This document shows positions 11,531-22,520 of a stretch of DNA of 64,000 nt, one piece after another. The stretch is from contig VZQC01014000.1 of NCBI GenBank assembly GCA_009823505.1, positions 1,237,024 through 1,301,023 on the forward strand, in the 5' to 3' direction. Position numbers and translations under genes: made by a program. How positions within the stretch are numbered: position 1 is the first letter of the stretch; each line of letters starts with the position of its first letter. The notes under the pieces were generated by a model, which did no database searches, was not told the origin of the DNA, and saw only the letters and a program-made list of their open reading frames with translations. This DNA is from Rhizomys pruinosus. Lineage: Eukaryota > Chordata > Mammalia > Rodentia > Spalacidae.

Positions 11531-11717
11531 ACTGGCTTGCTCCTCTGGCCTGTGCTCAGCCTGCTTTCTTATACAACCTAGGACCATCTGCCCAGGGGTG
11601 TCACTACGCATAATTGGCTGGAGCCTCTCACATCAATGAGCAATTAAGAAGACCCCTCAACTGAGATTTCCTCTTCCCAGGTCTGTCACGCTGACAACTG
11701 AAGCTAACCAGCACAAT
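11531..11717 (-). mobile_element. MT-type MaLR LTR fragment, antisense
   Basis: 'ggcttgctcctctggcctg', 'ctttcttatacaacctagga', 'gcccaggggtgtcactacg' and 'gaagctaaccagcaca' match the 5' half of an MT-type LTR read on the - strand. Confidence 0.8.
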
Positions 11718-11750
11718 GACTTTCAGGTTTCCTAAGAAAAACAGAAAGTG

Positions 11751-11898
11751 CCAGGTGTGGTGGCACACGCCTCTAATCCTAGCACTTGGGAGGCAGAGGC
11801 AGGCGGATCTTTGTGAGCCTGGTCTACAGAGTGAGTTTCAAGTCAGCTGGGGCTACAAGGAGACCCTGACTCAAAAAGATTAAAAAAAAAAAAAAAAA
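11751..11898 (+). repeat. B1 SINE with internal deletion
   Basis: B1 body lacking 'ttcaaggccag' before 'cctggtctacagagtgag'. The TSD is acagaaagtg (11,741-11,750 and 11,900-11,909). Confidence 0.93.
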
Positions 11899-11909
11899 GA
11901 CAGAAAGTG

Positions 11910-12458
11910 ACATAGGGCCTCCAATGTCCCTTCCTGCCTCAGCCATCTCTGCAAGTTGACCTTATCCTGACACTGAAATAAAAACCAGCTACACAACCAA
12001 GGGTTGTGACTCCTCCTGTGATAGTGAAGATAGAATACAGGAGACAGGAGGGCATTGGGCAGACACAGCCCCTCTTTTCTCCACAGTGGATACTTCTCCA
12101 GTGTAATTTCTCTACCAGGCATGTCAAAAGGCTTCCCAGTGCTCAAGCCTTTCTTTACCACTTTTGGAAGTGTGCCTGTCAAGAGGCATAATGGAGAGAC
12201 CTGAGAAGATCCCATCAGTGGTCCCAGGACATAGTCAGTTTTCATATAAAGCAGTGAAGGGGAAGAATACTGAGAATCCAAAAATGTTTTTCAGGAAACG
12301 GAAGCAGGTTGTGCATGTGGAAGAGTGTGATGGACACAGTTCTAGAACTTCAAAGACTACTGTGAAAGCTTTTAAAAAGGGAAGGAAAAGAGGCTGGGGA
12401 AGCAGCAGCTGTCAGTATGGTAAGCACGAGGACATTACATCTCCAACACTCACATAAA
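11910..12458. other. Unique intergenic sequence
   Basis: No element recognised. Overlapping open frames of up to about 130 codons exist on both strands but overlap the B1 tail and show no family features. Confidence 0.45.
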
Positions 12459-12530
12459 AGCCAGGTACCTTGGCTATAATCCCAGTACTGGGGCACAGAG
12501 ACAGGAGGATCCATGGAGCTTGCAGGGAGC
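12459..12530 (+). repeat. Diverged B1 fragment
   Basis: 'ggctataatcccagtactgg' and 'agacaggaggatcc' are B1-like. The element is truncated at the start of the following LTR. Confidence 0.55.
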
Positions 12531-12531
12531 C

Positions 12532-12892
12532 TGTGGTGGTTTGAATGAGTGTCCCCCATAGGCTCTAGGTATTCAGACATTTGTCTCCAGTTGGTGGTGC
12601 TGTTTCTGGAGGTCTTAGAAGGTGTGGCCATGCTGGGGGAAGTGTGTCACTTCATGCTGGGGGCGGGCTTAGTGAGCTTAACAAGCCTCGTGCTCTACAG
12701 TTGCTCCTCTCTGTTTCCTGTGCTCTTTGCGATATGTGACCCTCTGTTTGCTGCTCTGGATCCGGCCACCACGCCTCCCGCCACAATGGACTAATTCCCT
12801 GGAACCGCCAATTGTAAGCTCAAATAAACTCTTCCTTTTATAAGTTCCTTGGTCTGGTGTTTTATCACAGCAACAGAAAACTGACTAATACA
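12532..12892 (+). mobile_element. MaLR LTR, ORR1-type, sense
   Basis: It begins TGTGGTGGTTTGAATGAG, carries 'cccccataggctctagg' and 'ctcaaataaactcttccttt' (polyadenylation signal AATAAA) and ends at 'gaaaactgactaataca'. It is very similar to the LTRs of the antisense provirus at 24.7-26.8 kb, in the opposite orientation. Confidence 0.88.
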
Positions 12893-12896
12893 GTTT

Positions 12897-13055
12897 ATTT
12901 TTTTTTTTTTTTTTTTTTTTGTCAGGGTCTCCTTAGCCCCAGCTGTCCTGGACTCACTATGTAGACCAGTGCTGGCCTTGAAACTCACAGAAATTCTCTG
13001 CCTCTGCCTCCTAATGCTGGATTAAAGGTGTACACACACCACAACACCCAGCTAA
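12897..13055 (-). repeat. B1 SINE, antisense, with scattered indels
   Basis: T-run, then an antisense B1 body missing single bases ('gtcagggtctccttagcccc'). Its counterpart is at 23,576-23,735. Confidence 0.85.
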
Positions 13056-13371
13056 CTGGAGCCTTTAAGAGAGGAGAGAAAGGTGACTTTTTTTTTTTTT
13101 TTGCACTCTTTTGGTGAGAGGAGTGGAGTTGACTGTCAGTTGCAGCCCCTCTGGGCCCATAGTGCCCCAGGACTCGTTCTCAAGCCAATGACAGTGTGGC
13201 AGGGGTCCACACCAACCCATACTCATGGTATGGGGCTCTGCTATCCCGGGTAACTATCATAAGAACTTCCAGTGTTGAAAAAAAAAAAAAAAAAAAAGAC
13301 TTCCAGTGTCATCTTATTTGACACTTTCCCTTTTTTCTTTTTTGTTATTGTGCTTGTAATAGGGTGGATGG
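13056..13371. other. Unique part of direct repeat A
   Basis: Contains 'gccccaggactcgttctcaa' and 'cccatactcatggtatgggg'. Matches 23,736-24,040; no gene recognised. Confidence 0.5.
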
Positions 13372-13388
13372 ATGTGTGTGTATGTGTG

Positions 13389-13430
<42 letters not shown>

Positions 13431-13449
13431 GTCTGTGTCTGTGTGTGTG
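13372..13449. repeat. (GT)n microsatellite
   Basis: Imperfect GT tract with 'gtatg', 'gtgcg' and 'tctgtgtctg' interruptions. Paired with 24,041-24,116. Confidence 0.95.
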
Positions 13450-13603
13450 CATCCAACAGTATGTGGACACATGTGTGCTTGTGGAGACCAGAGGTTGATT
13501 TCAGGAATCTTCCATCAACTCTCTACCTTCTTGTTTGATAAAAAGACTTTCACTTAACATGAACTACCTATTTTGGCTAGATTATTCAGTAGAAAGTATT
13601 GAA

Positions 13604-13782
13604 TAGACCCAGGTGGTGGTGGCCCATGCCTTTTAATCCTCGCACTTGGGGGGGCAGAGGCGGCAGATATTGTGGAGTTCAAGGCCAGTCCTGGTCTACA
13701 AACAGAGCAAGTTCCAGGACAGCTGTGCGCTACAAGAAGAGGACCCTGGCGAAAAGACCAAAAAAAAAAAAAAAAAGAAAGA
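13604..13782 (+). repeat. B1 SINE with many indels
   Basis: Sense B1 body with inserted or lost bases ('cttttaatcctcgcacttgg') and an A-run tail. Counterpart at 24,273-24,431. Confidence 0.85.
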
Positions 13783-14071
13783 AAAGTATGAACGAAAAAA
13801 CAGGATCCCCAGGCTTGCAGAAACAGCTTATTTGTATAATCCTCAAAACAAGAAATAATTCTCTAAAGCAGGACCCTGAACAAAGAAAAGCTTAGCCTTT
13901 TATTCTACATGTGGAATTCAGTTTGTCTCTCATATATGGTATCACATATCCTGACAGTGGCGGCTCTTTGCTACAAGGCTCATGGCCTGGCACAGAACTG
14001 GTATGTGCACTCAGCACAGACAACGCTGCATTTCTTTCCTTTGTTGTTGTTTTGTTTCTGGGGGGGTGGGG

Positions 14072-14430
14072 CTCTGTATAGCACAGTTTTTCTGTTGCTG
14101 GATAAACACAGAACAAGAAACAAAAACACTAAGTTTTATAATTTGCTTTCAAGTGCTACTTGCGGTTCCGGGGATTTTAGTCCATTGTGGCGGGGGGGCG
14201 GGTGGCCGGACCAAGAGCCACCAGCAGGGCTCACCAAATCGCAAAAGTAGCACAGGAACGAGAGGAGAGAACTGTAGAGCACGCAGGCTTTGTTAAGCTC
14301 ACTAAGCCGCGACCCCCTACATCTCTCCCCATCCTTCCACACCTTCTACGACCCTCCGAGAAACAGCCCCACCCCGGAGCCCATGTTCTGATCCTAGACG
14401 CTATGGGGGACCCGATCATTCAACACCACC
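14072..14430 (-). mobile_element. MaLR LTR (ORR1-type), antisense, 3' LTR of a truncated provirus
   Basis: Reads 'ctctgtatagcacagttttt' at its left edge and 'ctatgggggacccgatcatt' near its right edge, the reverse complement of an ORR1-type LTR. Same element as 24,713-25,070 in the other copy. Confidence 0.8.
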
Positions 14431-15361
14431 ACATTCCACTCCCTGGCCCCCATAGCTCCGCCATATAAAATGAAAGCAAAACGCATTTAGTCCAACCTTC
14501 AAATCCCCATAGTCTTTTCCGTTTCCTTTCCATTCAAGTCCACCAGTCCAAAGTCTCTTCTGAGCTCAGGCCAATCTCTTAACTGTAACTCCTGTAAATC
14601 AAAAGGCAAATAGCTATACTCCCAATACAGTGGAACCGAATACACACCACACACAAAAGGGAGGAAAGAGGCATAGTGAGAATTACGTGACCAAAACAAC
14701 GAAAACCGAAACACAGGCAAACACAAGTCCAGTATTCCATGTGCACTTTGGGACTTGACTTCCAAAGGCTTAGAAGGCTCAGCTCTTCCAGCTTTGCTTG
14801 CAACATACATCTTCTTCTTGGGCTGGTACCACTCTCCGTATGCAGCTCTCTTGGCAAAATATCTCACAGTCGCTGGCATCTCGAAAGTCTTCTTGGGGTC
14901 CCGCTGCCAACACAGCTTCATACTCACAGAGCCACTGCACACTTCACGCAGATGGCGCATACATCACTCAGCCCGCTTCTTTATGTTAGGGACACCCCCT
15001 TGCGCTTTCTCTTCTTCTGCTTTCTACTCTTCTCTCTTGCCTTCTGGCCGTCTTTGGCTCGTCTTGAAAACGTGGAGGAATTAGCTGATGACCCCCCCTT
15101 CAGCGTCTTACTGAATTCAGTCTCTAAAAAAAGGCCCAGCAACACCACCATGTAATGAAATTCCGAAATCTGGCTGCAAGTTCGGCCGACCTGCCCATTT
15201 CAACGACATTTGCTACTTTTCTTCTCTTTTTTGTCTCTGCCCGTGCGTCTGTTTTTTGCTACTCTTTTACTCATGACTTTCTCTGCCCGGACTGCTGGCA
15301 GGAGTATAGCTGTTGGGTCTTGCCGACGCAGGGGATACATGATTCATTTTTCGTTTCACTT
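14431..15361 (-). mobile_element. MaLR internal region, antisense, cut at the 'n'
   Basis: 'cattccactccctggccccc' marks the polypurine-tract side, followed by non-coding MaLR internal sequence matching 25,071-25,906. Open frames here are short and disrupted. The sequence stops at 15,362. Confidence 0.75.
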
Positions 15362-15362
15362 A
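15362..15362. other. Ambiguous base: probable contig joint 1
   Basis: A single 'n' between the end of direct repeat A and an A-run that is the reverse complement of the T-run at 23,576-23,597. This is the expected mark of a mis-join or patched gap. Confidence 0.75.
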
Positions 15363-15389
15363 NAAAAAAAAAAAAAAAAAAAAAAAAAG

Positions 15390-16429
15390 GTTCCAATTAG
15401 TTTTTGGCACAAGGAAAAATGTATGGTAAATGCCTTTCGATGAAAACTAGTAATTTTGCTACTCTTTGCAGGAATCATCCTTTACCTCACATCCCTGGAT
15501 CCCTGGGTTCCATTCTACCATTGTCCATCTTTCATGGTATCTTGGGCAGTTTCCTCTCTCTAATTCTATGTTTTCCATGTGTTTTATTTTTGCAAAGTGT
15601 GTCTTTGTCAGGTTATGAGAGAGGATTGCAGTCGGGCTTCTGAAATGCAGCTGGGCCTATCTGTCCGGCAGTGACAGCAGCAGCTGCATGGGGCTTGCTC
15701 TTCACACTGCTGGAATAGAAGGAAGTTAACCTGAAAGGGTAAGAAATTGCTTTATTCTAACACCCATTAAACTCTCAATGGCTAGGAAACTAAAAATATT
15801 ATCTCGGGATTGTTTCTAAGAGGATTTAAAGATATCTGAATGGAAATCATCACATTCGAGGTGCTCAACTTGAAATATGACCATTCAGAAACCCCATGCA
15901 ATTGACCATTTCGGGGACACAGGAGGTCCCTGTCTGCTTTATTTCCAAAATAAATAAAATTCCAATATTTATATAGTCCTAAGCATTTAAAATAATATAT
16001 ACATATAAATGATCTTGTTATTTTGCTCTCTTCTAAAGCTACAAAAAGATCATGGGAATGATTTCATAGAGAATTTCTCTAGGGCTGTTAAGCAATCCAA
16101 AAACTGTTTCTTGTAATGAAAATATTCAGCTCCATATACCAAGAAATTACTTTTATAGAGAAGTGTGAGTTGCCCAAATTGCTTCCACTTGCCTCCTTCC
16201 TACAGTTCAGCATGCTACAGGCTTTTTAAAAGTACATTAAACCCTCATATCCTTGATATTGCCAAAAAAATTGTCATAGCAATTAAAACATTACAATCTG
16301 TTCATCCACAAGCAAGGAACCCACTCTTTTGGGAGTAGGGGAACCCAGACAACTCAGTGCCATTTTATTAGTACATGGTGATATAAGAAAACATGCAGTT
16401 TCCATGTTCTAAAGAATCAGCTTATTTCT
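15390..16429. other. Unique part of the left inverted arm
   Basis: No gene recognised. Its partner is 22,520-23,570, reversed. Includes 'gatgaaaactagtaatttt' and 'tgaccatttcggggacacag'. Confidence 0.5.
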
Positions 16430-16655
16430 GGGGCTAGAGAGATGGCTCACCAGTTAAGAGCACTAACTGCTCTTGCAGAGGACCCAGGTTTGATTCCCAG
16501 CATCCACATGGCAACTAACAACCGTTTGTAATTCTAGTTCCAGGGAGTCTGATCCCTCTTCTGACCTCTGTAGGCAGTGAACAACATGGGTGCGCTTATA
16601 TACACACAGGCAACACACTCACATCAAATTAAAATAATAAATAAAATATTGAAAA
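16430..16655 (+). repeat. B2/B3-family SINE
   Basis: Full element with an 18-base TSD, aagaatcagcttatttct, at 16,412-16,429 and 16,656-16,673. Its inverted partner is at 22,285-22,520. Confidence 0.95.
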
Positions 16656-16679
16656 AAGAATCAGCTTATTTCTCTGGAA

Positions 16680-17095
16680 AGTCTATACTGAATTCATTCT
16701 TATTGTGGTAAGTTTATATGCCACAAAATTTACCCCTTTAACCACTTTAGCTGTCTAGTTCTGTGGCTCTAAATGCATCGTATTGTTGTTGATTATTACC
16801 ACAAATCATCTCCAAAACTTTGCCATCTTCCCCAGTCAAAACTCTGTACCATGCAACACTAACTCTCCATTCTCTCCCCACTGCTCTCCTCTAATCCTGA
16901 GAACCACCAATCTACCTCCTGCCTCTATGAATGTGAATGGTCAAGGAACCACAGAGAAGAGGACTCATAATATCTGACCCTTTGTGACAGGTTTGTTTCA
17001 CTTAGCACAATGACTCCCAGGTTCATCTACACTGCACTGTATGCCAAAACATCCTTTCTTTTTAAAGTCTGGATTGTGGTAGAGATACCAGCCAC
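16680..17095 (-). mobile_element. Ancient L1M 3' end, antisense (fossil)
   Basis: 'aaatttacccctttaaccac', 'tgagaaccaccaatctacc' and 'cacttagcacaatgactccc' are the reverse complement of an old mammalian L1M 3' region. Confidence 0.8.
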
Positions 17096-17592
17096 AATGC
17101 AGAGGTGACTGCACATGTGACAGCCTGACACTTGGAGTCATTTAAACCAAGAGTGAGCCCAATCTGTTCTTTGAACTTGGTCCTTCTGATTTCTCTCAGA
17201 ACTGTTCTTCCAACCAAGGGTATAAGGTCTTTCTTTATTCAGTATGTCCAACATAACACAGGAAACAAATTAAGAACTTTGTCTTAACAGGGAAAGATTT
17301 TCTCTGACTGCTACTGATCCAGAACAGCATGCACAACCACAAACATGTTATCAGTCTAACCTCACCTGTTGTTTGCAACATAAAGGGTGGATAATTCATT
17401 GCCTCCAACACCACTCCTTTCAGCAATGATATTTTCACAACATATACATACACATTATTCTGGTCCAGGAGCAAGGAAGGATTATGAGAGAAAAATAAGC
17501 AATATAATATAACATTAAAACTGTTGTTTAGCATAGCTTATATGATTACAAGAAGAGCCCAAGGCCTAGTAAGATTATTTACATTGCTTTCT
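17096..17592. other. Unique part of the left inverted arm
   Basis: No gene or repeat recognised; partner at about 21,350-21,850. Confidence 0.45.
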
Positions 17593-17817
17593 CTTTTTTA
17601 AATTTTATTTATTTTTTATGTATATGAATGTACTGTCTGCATGTAAGTTTGTGTACCCGTGTAGTGCAATGCCACGGAGATGAGAAGAGGGTGTCGGATT
17701 CCCCTGGAACTGGAATTAAAGACAGTTATCAGACGCCATGTGGGTGCTGGGGATAAAACCCAGGTCCTCTGCAAGAGAGGTCGGTACTCTTCACTGCTAG
17801 GCCATCTCTCCAGCCCC
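17593..17817 (-). repeat. B2 SINE, antisense (short form)
   Basis: 'gaatgtactgtctgcatgta' through 'gctaggccatctctccagcc'. It lacks the 17-bp duplication. Inverted partner at 21,107-21,350. Confidence 0.93.
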
Positions 17818-17954
17818 TACCTTGCTTTCTTAAAGGCCAGCTAAATTTGAATAAGCTGATTATATAGTCAGAAGTTATATTGAAAAGTTAGTGTTAAATG
17901 ATCTCAAACAAAAGATTAACTTTGGTTACAAGATTAGGCACAATTTGTTTTTGC

Positions 17955-18132
17955 TTTTCTGTTTTGTTTTGTTTTGTTTTGTTTTCCTGTCTTTTTTAGA
18001 CCAGGTCTCCCTGTAGCTCCAACTGTCCTGGAACTCACTATGTAGACCAGGCTGGCCTTGAACCCACAGAGATCTGACTGCCTCTGCCTCCAAAGTGCTA
18101 GGATTAAAGGTGTGTGCCACCATGCCTGGCAC
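17955..18132 (-). repeat. B1 SINE, antisense
   Basis: A (GTTTT)n tail, then 'agaccaggtctccctgtagc' to 'gtgccaccatgcctggc'. Flanking 'ggcacaatt' repeats are a probable TSD. Confidence 0.92.
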
Positions 18133-18134
18133 AA

Positions 18135-18402
18135 TTCCCATTTGTTTTTTTGTTTTGTTTTTTTTTGTTTGTTTGTTTTGTTTTATTTAATTTTTATTGA
18201 TGCTTTGTGCATTTCGTACATCATTTTCCAATTCAGATGAGGCATATTTCCCTTTCCCTTCCCCCCCACCCCCACCCCATCCCAGATCATGTATTCTGCC
18301 GTAACTGTCTTGCATCTTTCTCTGTTTTTTTTTTTTCATTTTTTAGCTATAAGTGATATTCCATGAGTACAGGCATCCTTTGTGCAAAACCAATCTGCAG
18401 GC
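18135..18402 (-). mobile_element. L1 3' end, antisense, cut at the 'n'
   Basis: Reverse complement of an L1-like 3' end with a G-rich polypurine tract (here 'cttcccccccacccccaccc') and an AATAAA tail. Partner at 20,492-20,740. Confidence 0.65.
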
Positions 18403-18403
18403 T
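18403..18403. other. Ambiguous base: probable contig joint 2
   Basis: Single 'n' at the exact place where the similarity between the inverted arms ends. Confidence 0.75.
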
Positions 18404-20149
18404 NATGCATATAAAAGAACAAAAAAAAAAAACAAAAACGGATCAAAAATGGGCTGAAAATGGTGAATTGGGAAGTGGGGGATGGGTGGTGAGAGGGACA
18501 CGGATGTATATTTGATTAAGGCATATTAATTGACGAGAGTTCGCAAGTTACCCAGTTTTGCCTAGACGTCTGCAGGATACATGGTGTATTTAGGACTGCA
18601 GTAAAATTAAAGTGTGTATATTAAAAACTTGGTTTAACAGACTCTGAAAAAAAACGTAAATGCATCTGAGTTAAAGTGTAGATAGAATGTCGCGTTGTCC
18701 ACATTTTGTTTTAATTTTGCACAAAATCTGTAAGCAATAACTTGGGATTGGCACATACAAATGTGCCATATAATTCTGTGTCTCTGTACTTGTAACATAG
18801 CACCATTGTAGCATTCTCTTAAGATGAAGTTTACGTGAAAAAACTTAAGATTTTTTTCCCACGTTAATCATATATAAGTCAACGCCAAAAGCAAACATGG
18901 GTGAATTTTTGATGAAATCTGTGCCTGATTCCACCCTATAGTTTATGTATAATACAACTGTCTCGAAGGATTCATGGGTTAAAAAAAAAGGGGGGGGATA
19001 CAGACAGACATGACACTTTTCGTCAAAAACCTTCCCAATTCAAATCTAAACACTAACTATGGGAAAAAGATTTGTTTGTTTCAAACGGACAAACTGTACC
19101 AACTTAACGGCTGAGAAGAAAAGTTACAGTTTTGCATTGAGTAGGACGTACTAAAAAATGGCAACTGAAAGGTTGACCCATCTGAACAATAAACAAAGAG
19201 GAACCTCAGACTGCATGAGACACGGACACTGAGCAACTCTCTGAATACTATTGGGGTTAACTATTTATAATGAGTCCTAATGAAACTTATACCTTCTAGG
19301 TGCCACAAAGGTTGTGATCGAGCGAATTTCTTGCCTACCTCCCCCATCGAACAAGGAGAAACATGACGATGATGATGTGGTCGTTCTCCAACTGCAAATG
19401 GAGACAAATATTATAGAGGTCCTCTTCTTATAAAACTTGTAAAAATGCCTTCTTTAATGACTAATAGACATCGGAACTGTGAAAAGGCTTATACTCTGTT
19501 CAGAACCAAATAAAGTCCTTGGGCTATGCACTTTTTAGGCAATTGGGTTTTATATTAATTCAGGAGCTCTGACATAGCAATGGATTGTTCTACCCGGGGG
19601 ATGTTGGCCAGGGGATCCAAGGGCCCACAAACGGTAAGGGCTCCTTGCCCCTAGGTTGGGATACCTGCAGGAGGAAAAAACAGGCGATAAGGACCCTGCT
19701 GCCGAAGACGATCCCGGACGTTAAAATGGGAGGGATGTATTGGGACCGCACATGCAAGTGTACAGTGGCAAACTCTCTGGTATTCCAGAGAGTGTTTCCA
19801 AAGGGCACTAAACCAATGAAGCAAATCTGGGTCTCCCTGAGTTAAGAAAACTTCCACCGTCAGCACCAGCCTACACCTCACCTGGCTGGACATACTGTGT
19901 CAGCAGAGTCAGCCATGTGCCTGTGATATCCCAAATCTATTGGCTATTGGCTCTCCCTGGGGAGAATAACATTGGCTTATGCCCAAGCTTACAAGAAGCC
20001 TCTACAGGTTAGGAGATGTTATAAGCCACAGTAAGACCCTGTCATATTTTGACAGGGGGAAAAATGTAACTCATAGTTAACATACACTCCAAACTCTGTG
20101 GTCTATGCCAAAGTAACCTACCATAAATATATGCTGCTTAAATACCTAA
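18404..20149. other. Spacer between the inverted arms, not recognised
   Basis: The first about 150 bases ('gggggatgggtggtgagagg', 'tatatttgattaaggc') resemble the G-rich 3' end of an L1. The rest I cannot assign. It has an AATAAA near 19,509 and one open frame at 19,585-19,845 without a recognisable domain. Near 20,050 a purine-rich 'gacagggggaaaaatgtaac' could be part of a retroelement. Confidence 0.4.
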
Positions 20150-20740
20150 TATGAGCTAATTGCTTGGCTTCTTATAGTAGGATGACAGGTTACTCCTGGA
20201 CAAACTAGCAGCCCATGAAGGAAACAGCCAGAATTGAAGCAGAGTCCAAGTCAACAGCTCCAGGAGAGGGGACTGTTTTTACCTTGTCTCATCCACCTGT
20301 GCCCCTTTTCTAAGCCTAAGGAACAATCTGCACAAGAGGGGCGTGGTATAAATGTAAGGCAGTGATTGGAAGTGAAATGTGGATGAAATTACAGCGATGT
20401 AGTCTGGGACACTCATTTGAATCACCTGATGAACAAAACAACCTGTCCACCACCCACTGGATGGTTGGGGCTGGGGGGTTGTGGCACAAACAGCCGCAAG
20501 ATTGTTTTGCCAAAGGATGCCTGTACCTGCATGAGAATATCACTTATAGCTAAAAAAATAAAATTAAAAACAAAAACCGAGAAATGATGCAAGCACAGTT
20601 CCGGCAAAATACATGCTCTGGGATGGGGCTGGGGTGGGTGGGGAAGGGAAGGAAAAAGGGAATATGCCTATCGAATTTGGAAAATGATGTATGAAATGCA
20701 CAAGCATCAATAAAAAATTAAATAAAACCACAAACAAACA
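20150..20740 (+). mobile_element. L1-like 3' UTR and 3' end
   Basis: Homologous to the antisense segment at 63,345-63,740 ('gaaacagccagaattg', 'cacctgtgccccttttctaa'). It ends with a G-rich tract ('ggggctggggtgggtgggga'), 'aaaatgatgtatgaaatgc' and AATAAA plus an A-rich tail, the layout of an L1 3' end. Confidence 0.6.
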
Positions 20741-20775
20741 AACAAAAAAACAAAACAAAAAACCAACATGGGAAT

Positions 20776-20960
20776 GTGCCAGGCATGGTGCCACACACCC
20801 TTTAATCCTAGCACCTGTGGCAGGCAGAGGCCAGTCAGATCTCTGTGGGTTCAAGCAGCCTGGTCTATCAAGTGATGGTTCCAGGGACAGTTTTGGAGCA
20901 CAAGGGAGACCTGGTCTAAAAAAGACAGGGAAAAGCAAAACCAAACAAAACAAAACAAAA
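20776..20960 (+). repeat. B1 SINE, sense, with indels
   Basis: Inverted partner of 17,955-18,132, with extra bases ('gcacctgtggcaggcagagg') and an (AAAAC)n tail. Confidence 0.88.
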
Positions 20961-21106
20961 CAGAAAAGCAAAAACACAATTGGTGCCTAATCTTTGTACC
21001 AAAGTTATCTGTTTGTTTTGAGACATTTTAACACAAACTTTCATATAATTCACTGACCTATATAATCAGCTTATTCAAATTTAGCTGGCCTTTAAGAAAC
21101 GCAAGG

Positions 21107-21350
21107 TAGGGGCTGGAGAGATGGCCTGCAGTGTAAGCGTACCGACCTCTCTTGGCAGAGGACCTGGGTTTTTATTACCCCAGCACCCACCTTGCGTCTG
21201 ATAACTTTCTTTAATTCCAGTCCAGGGGAATCCGACACCCTCTATCGCACTCTCCGTGCGGCCATGCACTACACGGGTACACAAACTTACATTGGACAGT
21301 AATTACATTCATATACTAAAAAAATTAAATAAAATTTAAAAAAAGAGAAA
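21107..21350 (+). repeat. B2 SINE, sense, with indels
   Basis: Inverted partner of 17,593-17,817, beginning 'aggggctggagagatggcct'. The body has scattered inserted bases. Confidence 0.88.
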
Positions 21351-21850
21351 CAATAAAATATTTACTCAGCCGAACCTAGTCTTTTGTAATCTAGTATGCT
21401 ATAGGCTAAACTGGAACAGTTTTAATGTTATATTATATTGCTTATTTTTCTCTCATAATCTTTCCTTTCTCCCTGGACCAGAATATGTGTATGTATATGT
21501 TTGTGAAAATATCATTGCTGAAAGGAGTGGTGTTGGAGGCAATGAATTATCCACCCTTTATGTTGCAAACAACAGTGAAGGTTAGACTGATAACATGTTT
21601 GTGTTTGCTATGCTGTTCTGGATCAGTAGCAGTCAGAGAAAATCTTTCCCTGTTAAGACAAAGTTCTTAATTTGTTTCCTGTGTTATGTTGGACATACTG
21701 AATAAAGAAAGACCTTATACCCTTGGTTGGAAGAACAGTTCTGAGAGAAATCAGAAGGACCAAGTTCAAATGAAACAGATTGGGCTCACTCTTTGTTAAA
21801 CATGACTCCAAGTGTCAGGCTGTCACATGTGCAGTCACCTCTGCATTGTG
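21350..21850. other. Unique part of the right inverted arm
   Basis: Reverse complement of about 17,096-17,592; nothing further recognised. Confidence 0.45.
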
Positions 21851-22270
21851 GCTGGTATCTCTACCACAATCCAGACTTTAAAAAGAAAGGATGTTTTGGC
21901 ATACAGTGCAGTGTAGATGAACCTGGGAGTCATTGTGCTAAGTGAAACAACCTGGTCATCAAAGGAGTCAGATATTATGAGTCCTCTTCTCTGTGGTTCC
22001 TTGACCATTCACATTCATAGAGGCAGGAGGTAGATTGGTGGTTCTCAGGATTAGAGGAGAGAGTGGGGGAGAGAATGGAGAGTTAGTGTTTGCATGGTAC
22101 AGAGTTTGACTGGGGAAGATGGGCAAAGTTTTGGAGTGATTTGTTGGTAATAATCACAACAATACGATGCATTTAAGCCACAAGAACTAGACAGCAAAGT
22201 GGTTATAAGGGGTAAATGTTGTGGCATATAAAAAATTACCACAATGAAGAATGAATTCAGTATAGACTTT
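21850..22270 (+). mobile_element. Ancient L1M 3' end (fossil), sense copy
   Basis: Reverse-complement partner of 16,680-17,095. Confidence 0.75.
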
Positions 22271-22284
22271 CCAGAGAAATAAGC

Positions 22285-22520
22285 TGATTCTTTTTTCAAT
22301 ATTTTGTATTTATTATTTTAATTTGAGGAGTGTGTTTGCCATGTGTGTATATGAAGCGCACCCATGTTGTTACTGCCTACAAGGTCAGAAAGAGGGATCA
22401 GACTCCCCGGAATGAATTAAAACGTGGTTATTGCCCATGGGGATGCTGGGTAATCACAACCTGGGTCCTCTGCAAGAGCAGTTATGTCCTCTTAACTGGT
22501 GAGGCCTCTCTCTAGCCCCA
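22285..22520 (-). repeat. B2/B3-family SINE, antisense, with indels
   Basis: Partner of 16,430-16,655. The same TSD (reverse complement, agaaataagctgattctt) flanks it. Confidence 0.9.

Larger units (their letters stand above)
12897..15361. repeat. Large direct repeat, copy A (ends at the 'n')
   Basis: Collinear with 23,576-25,906: an antisense B1, a unique 0.3-kb stretch, a (GT)n tract, a sense B1, unique sequence, then a MaLR LTR with internal region. The copies differ by very many single-base indels, mostly in homopolymers. The copy ends abruptly at the 'n' at 15,362. Confidence 0.9.
15363..18402. repeat. Large inverted repeat, left arm
   Basis: About 3 kb reverse-complementary to 20,492-23,575, including SINEs, an L1M fossil, unique sequence and an L1 3' end. 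It starts in an A-run and stops at the 'n' at 18,403. The arms differ mainly by short indels. Confidence 0.92.

Noticed and set aside
11880..12281. 133-codon open frame on the - strand
   Set aside because: It overlaps a B1 tail, has no domain, and overlaps open frames on the other strand.
13241..13557. Short open frames (Cys/Val or Thr/His rich) across the GT tracts at 13.4 and 24.1 kb
   Set aside because: Low-complexity translation of a (GT)n microsatellite.
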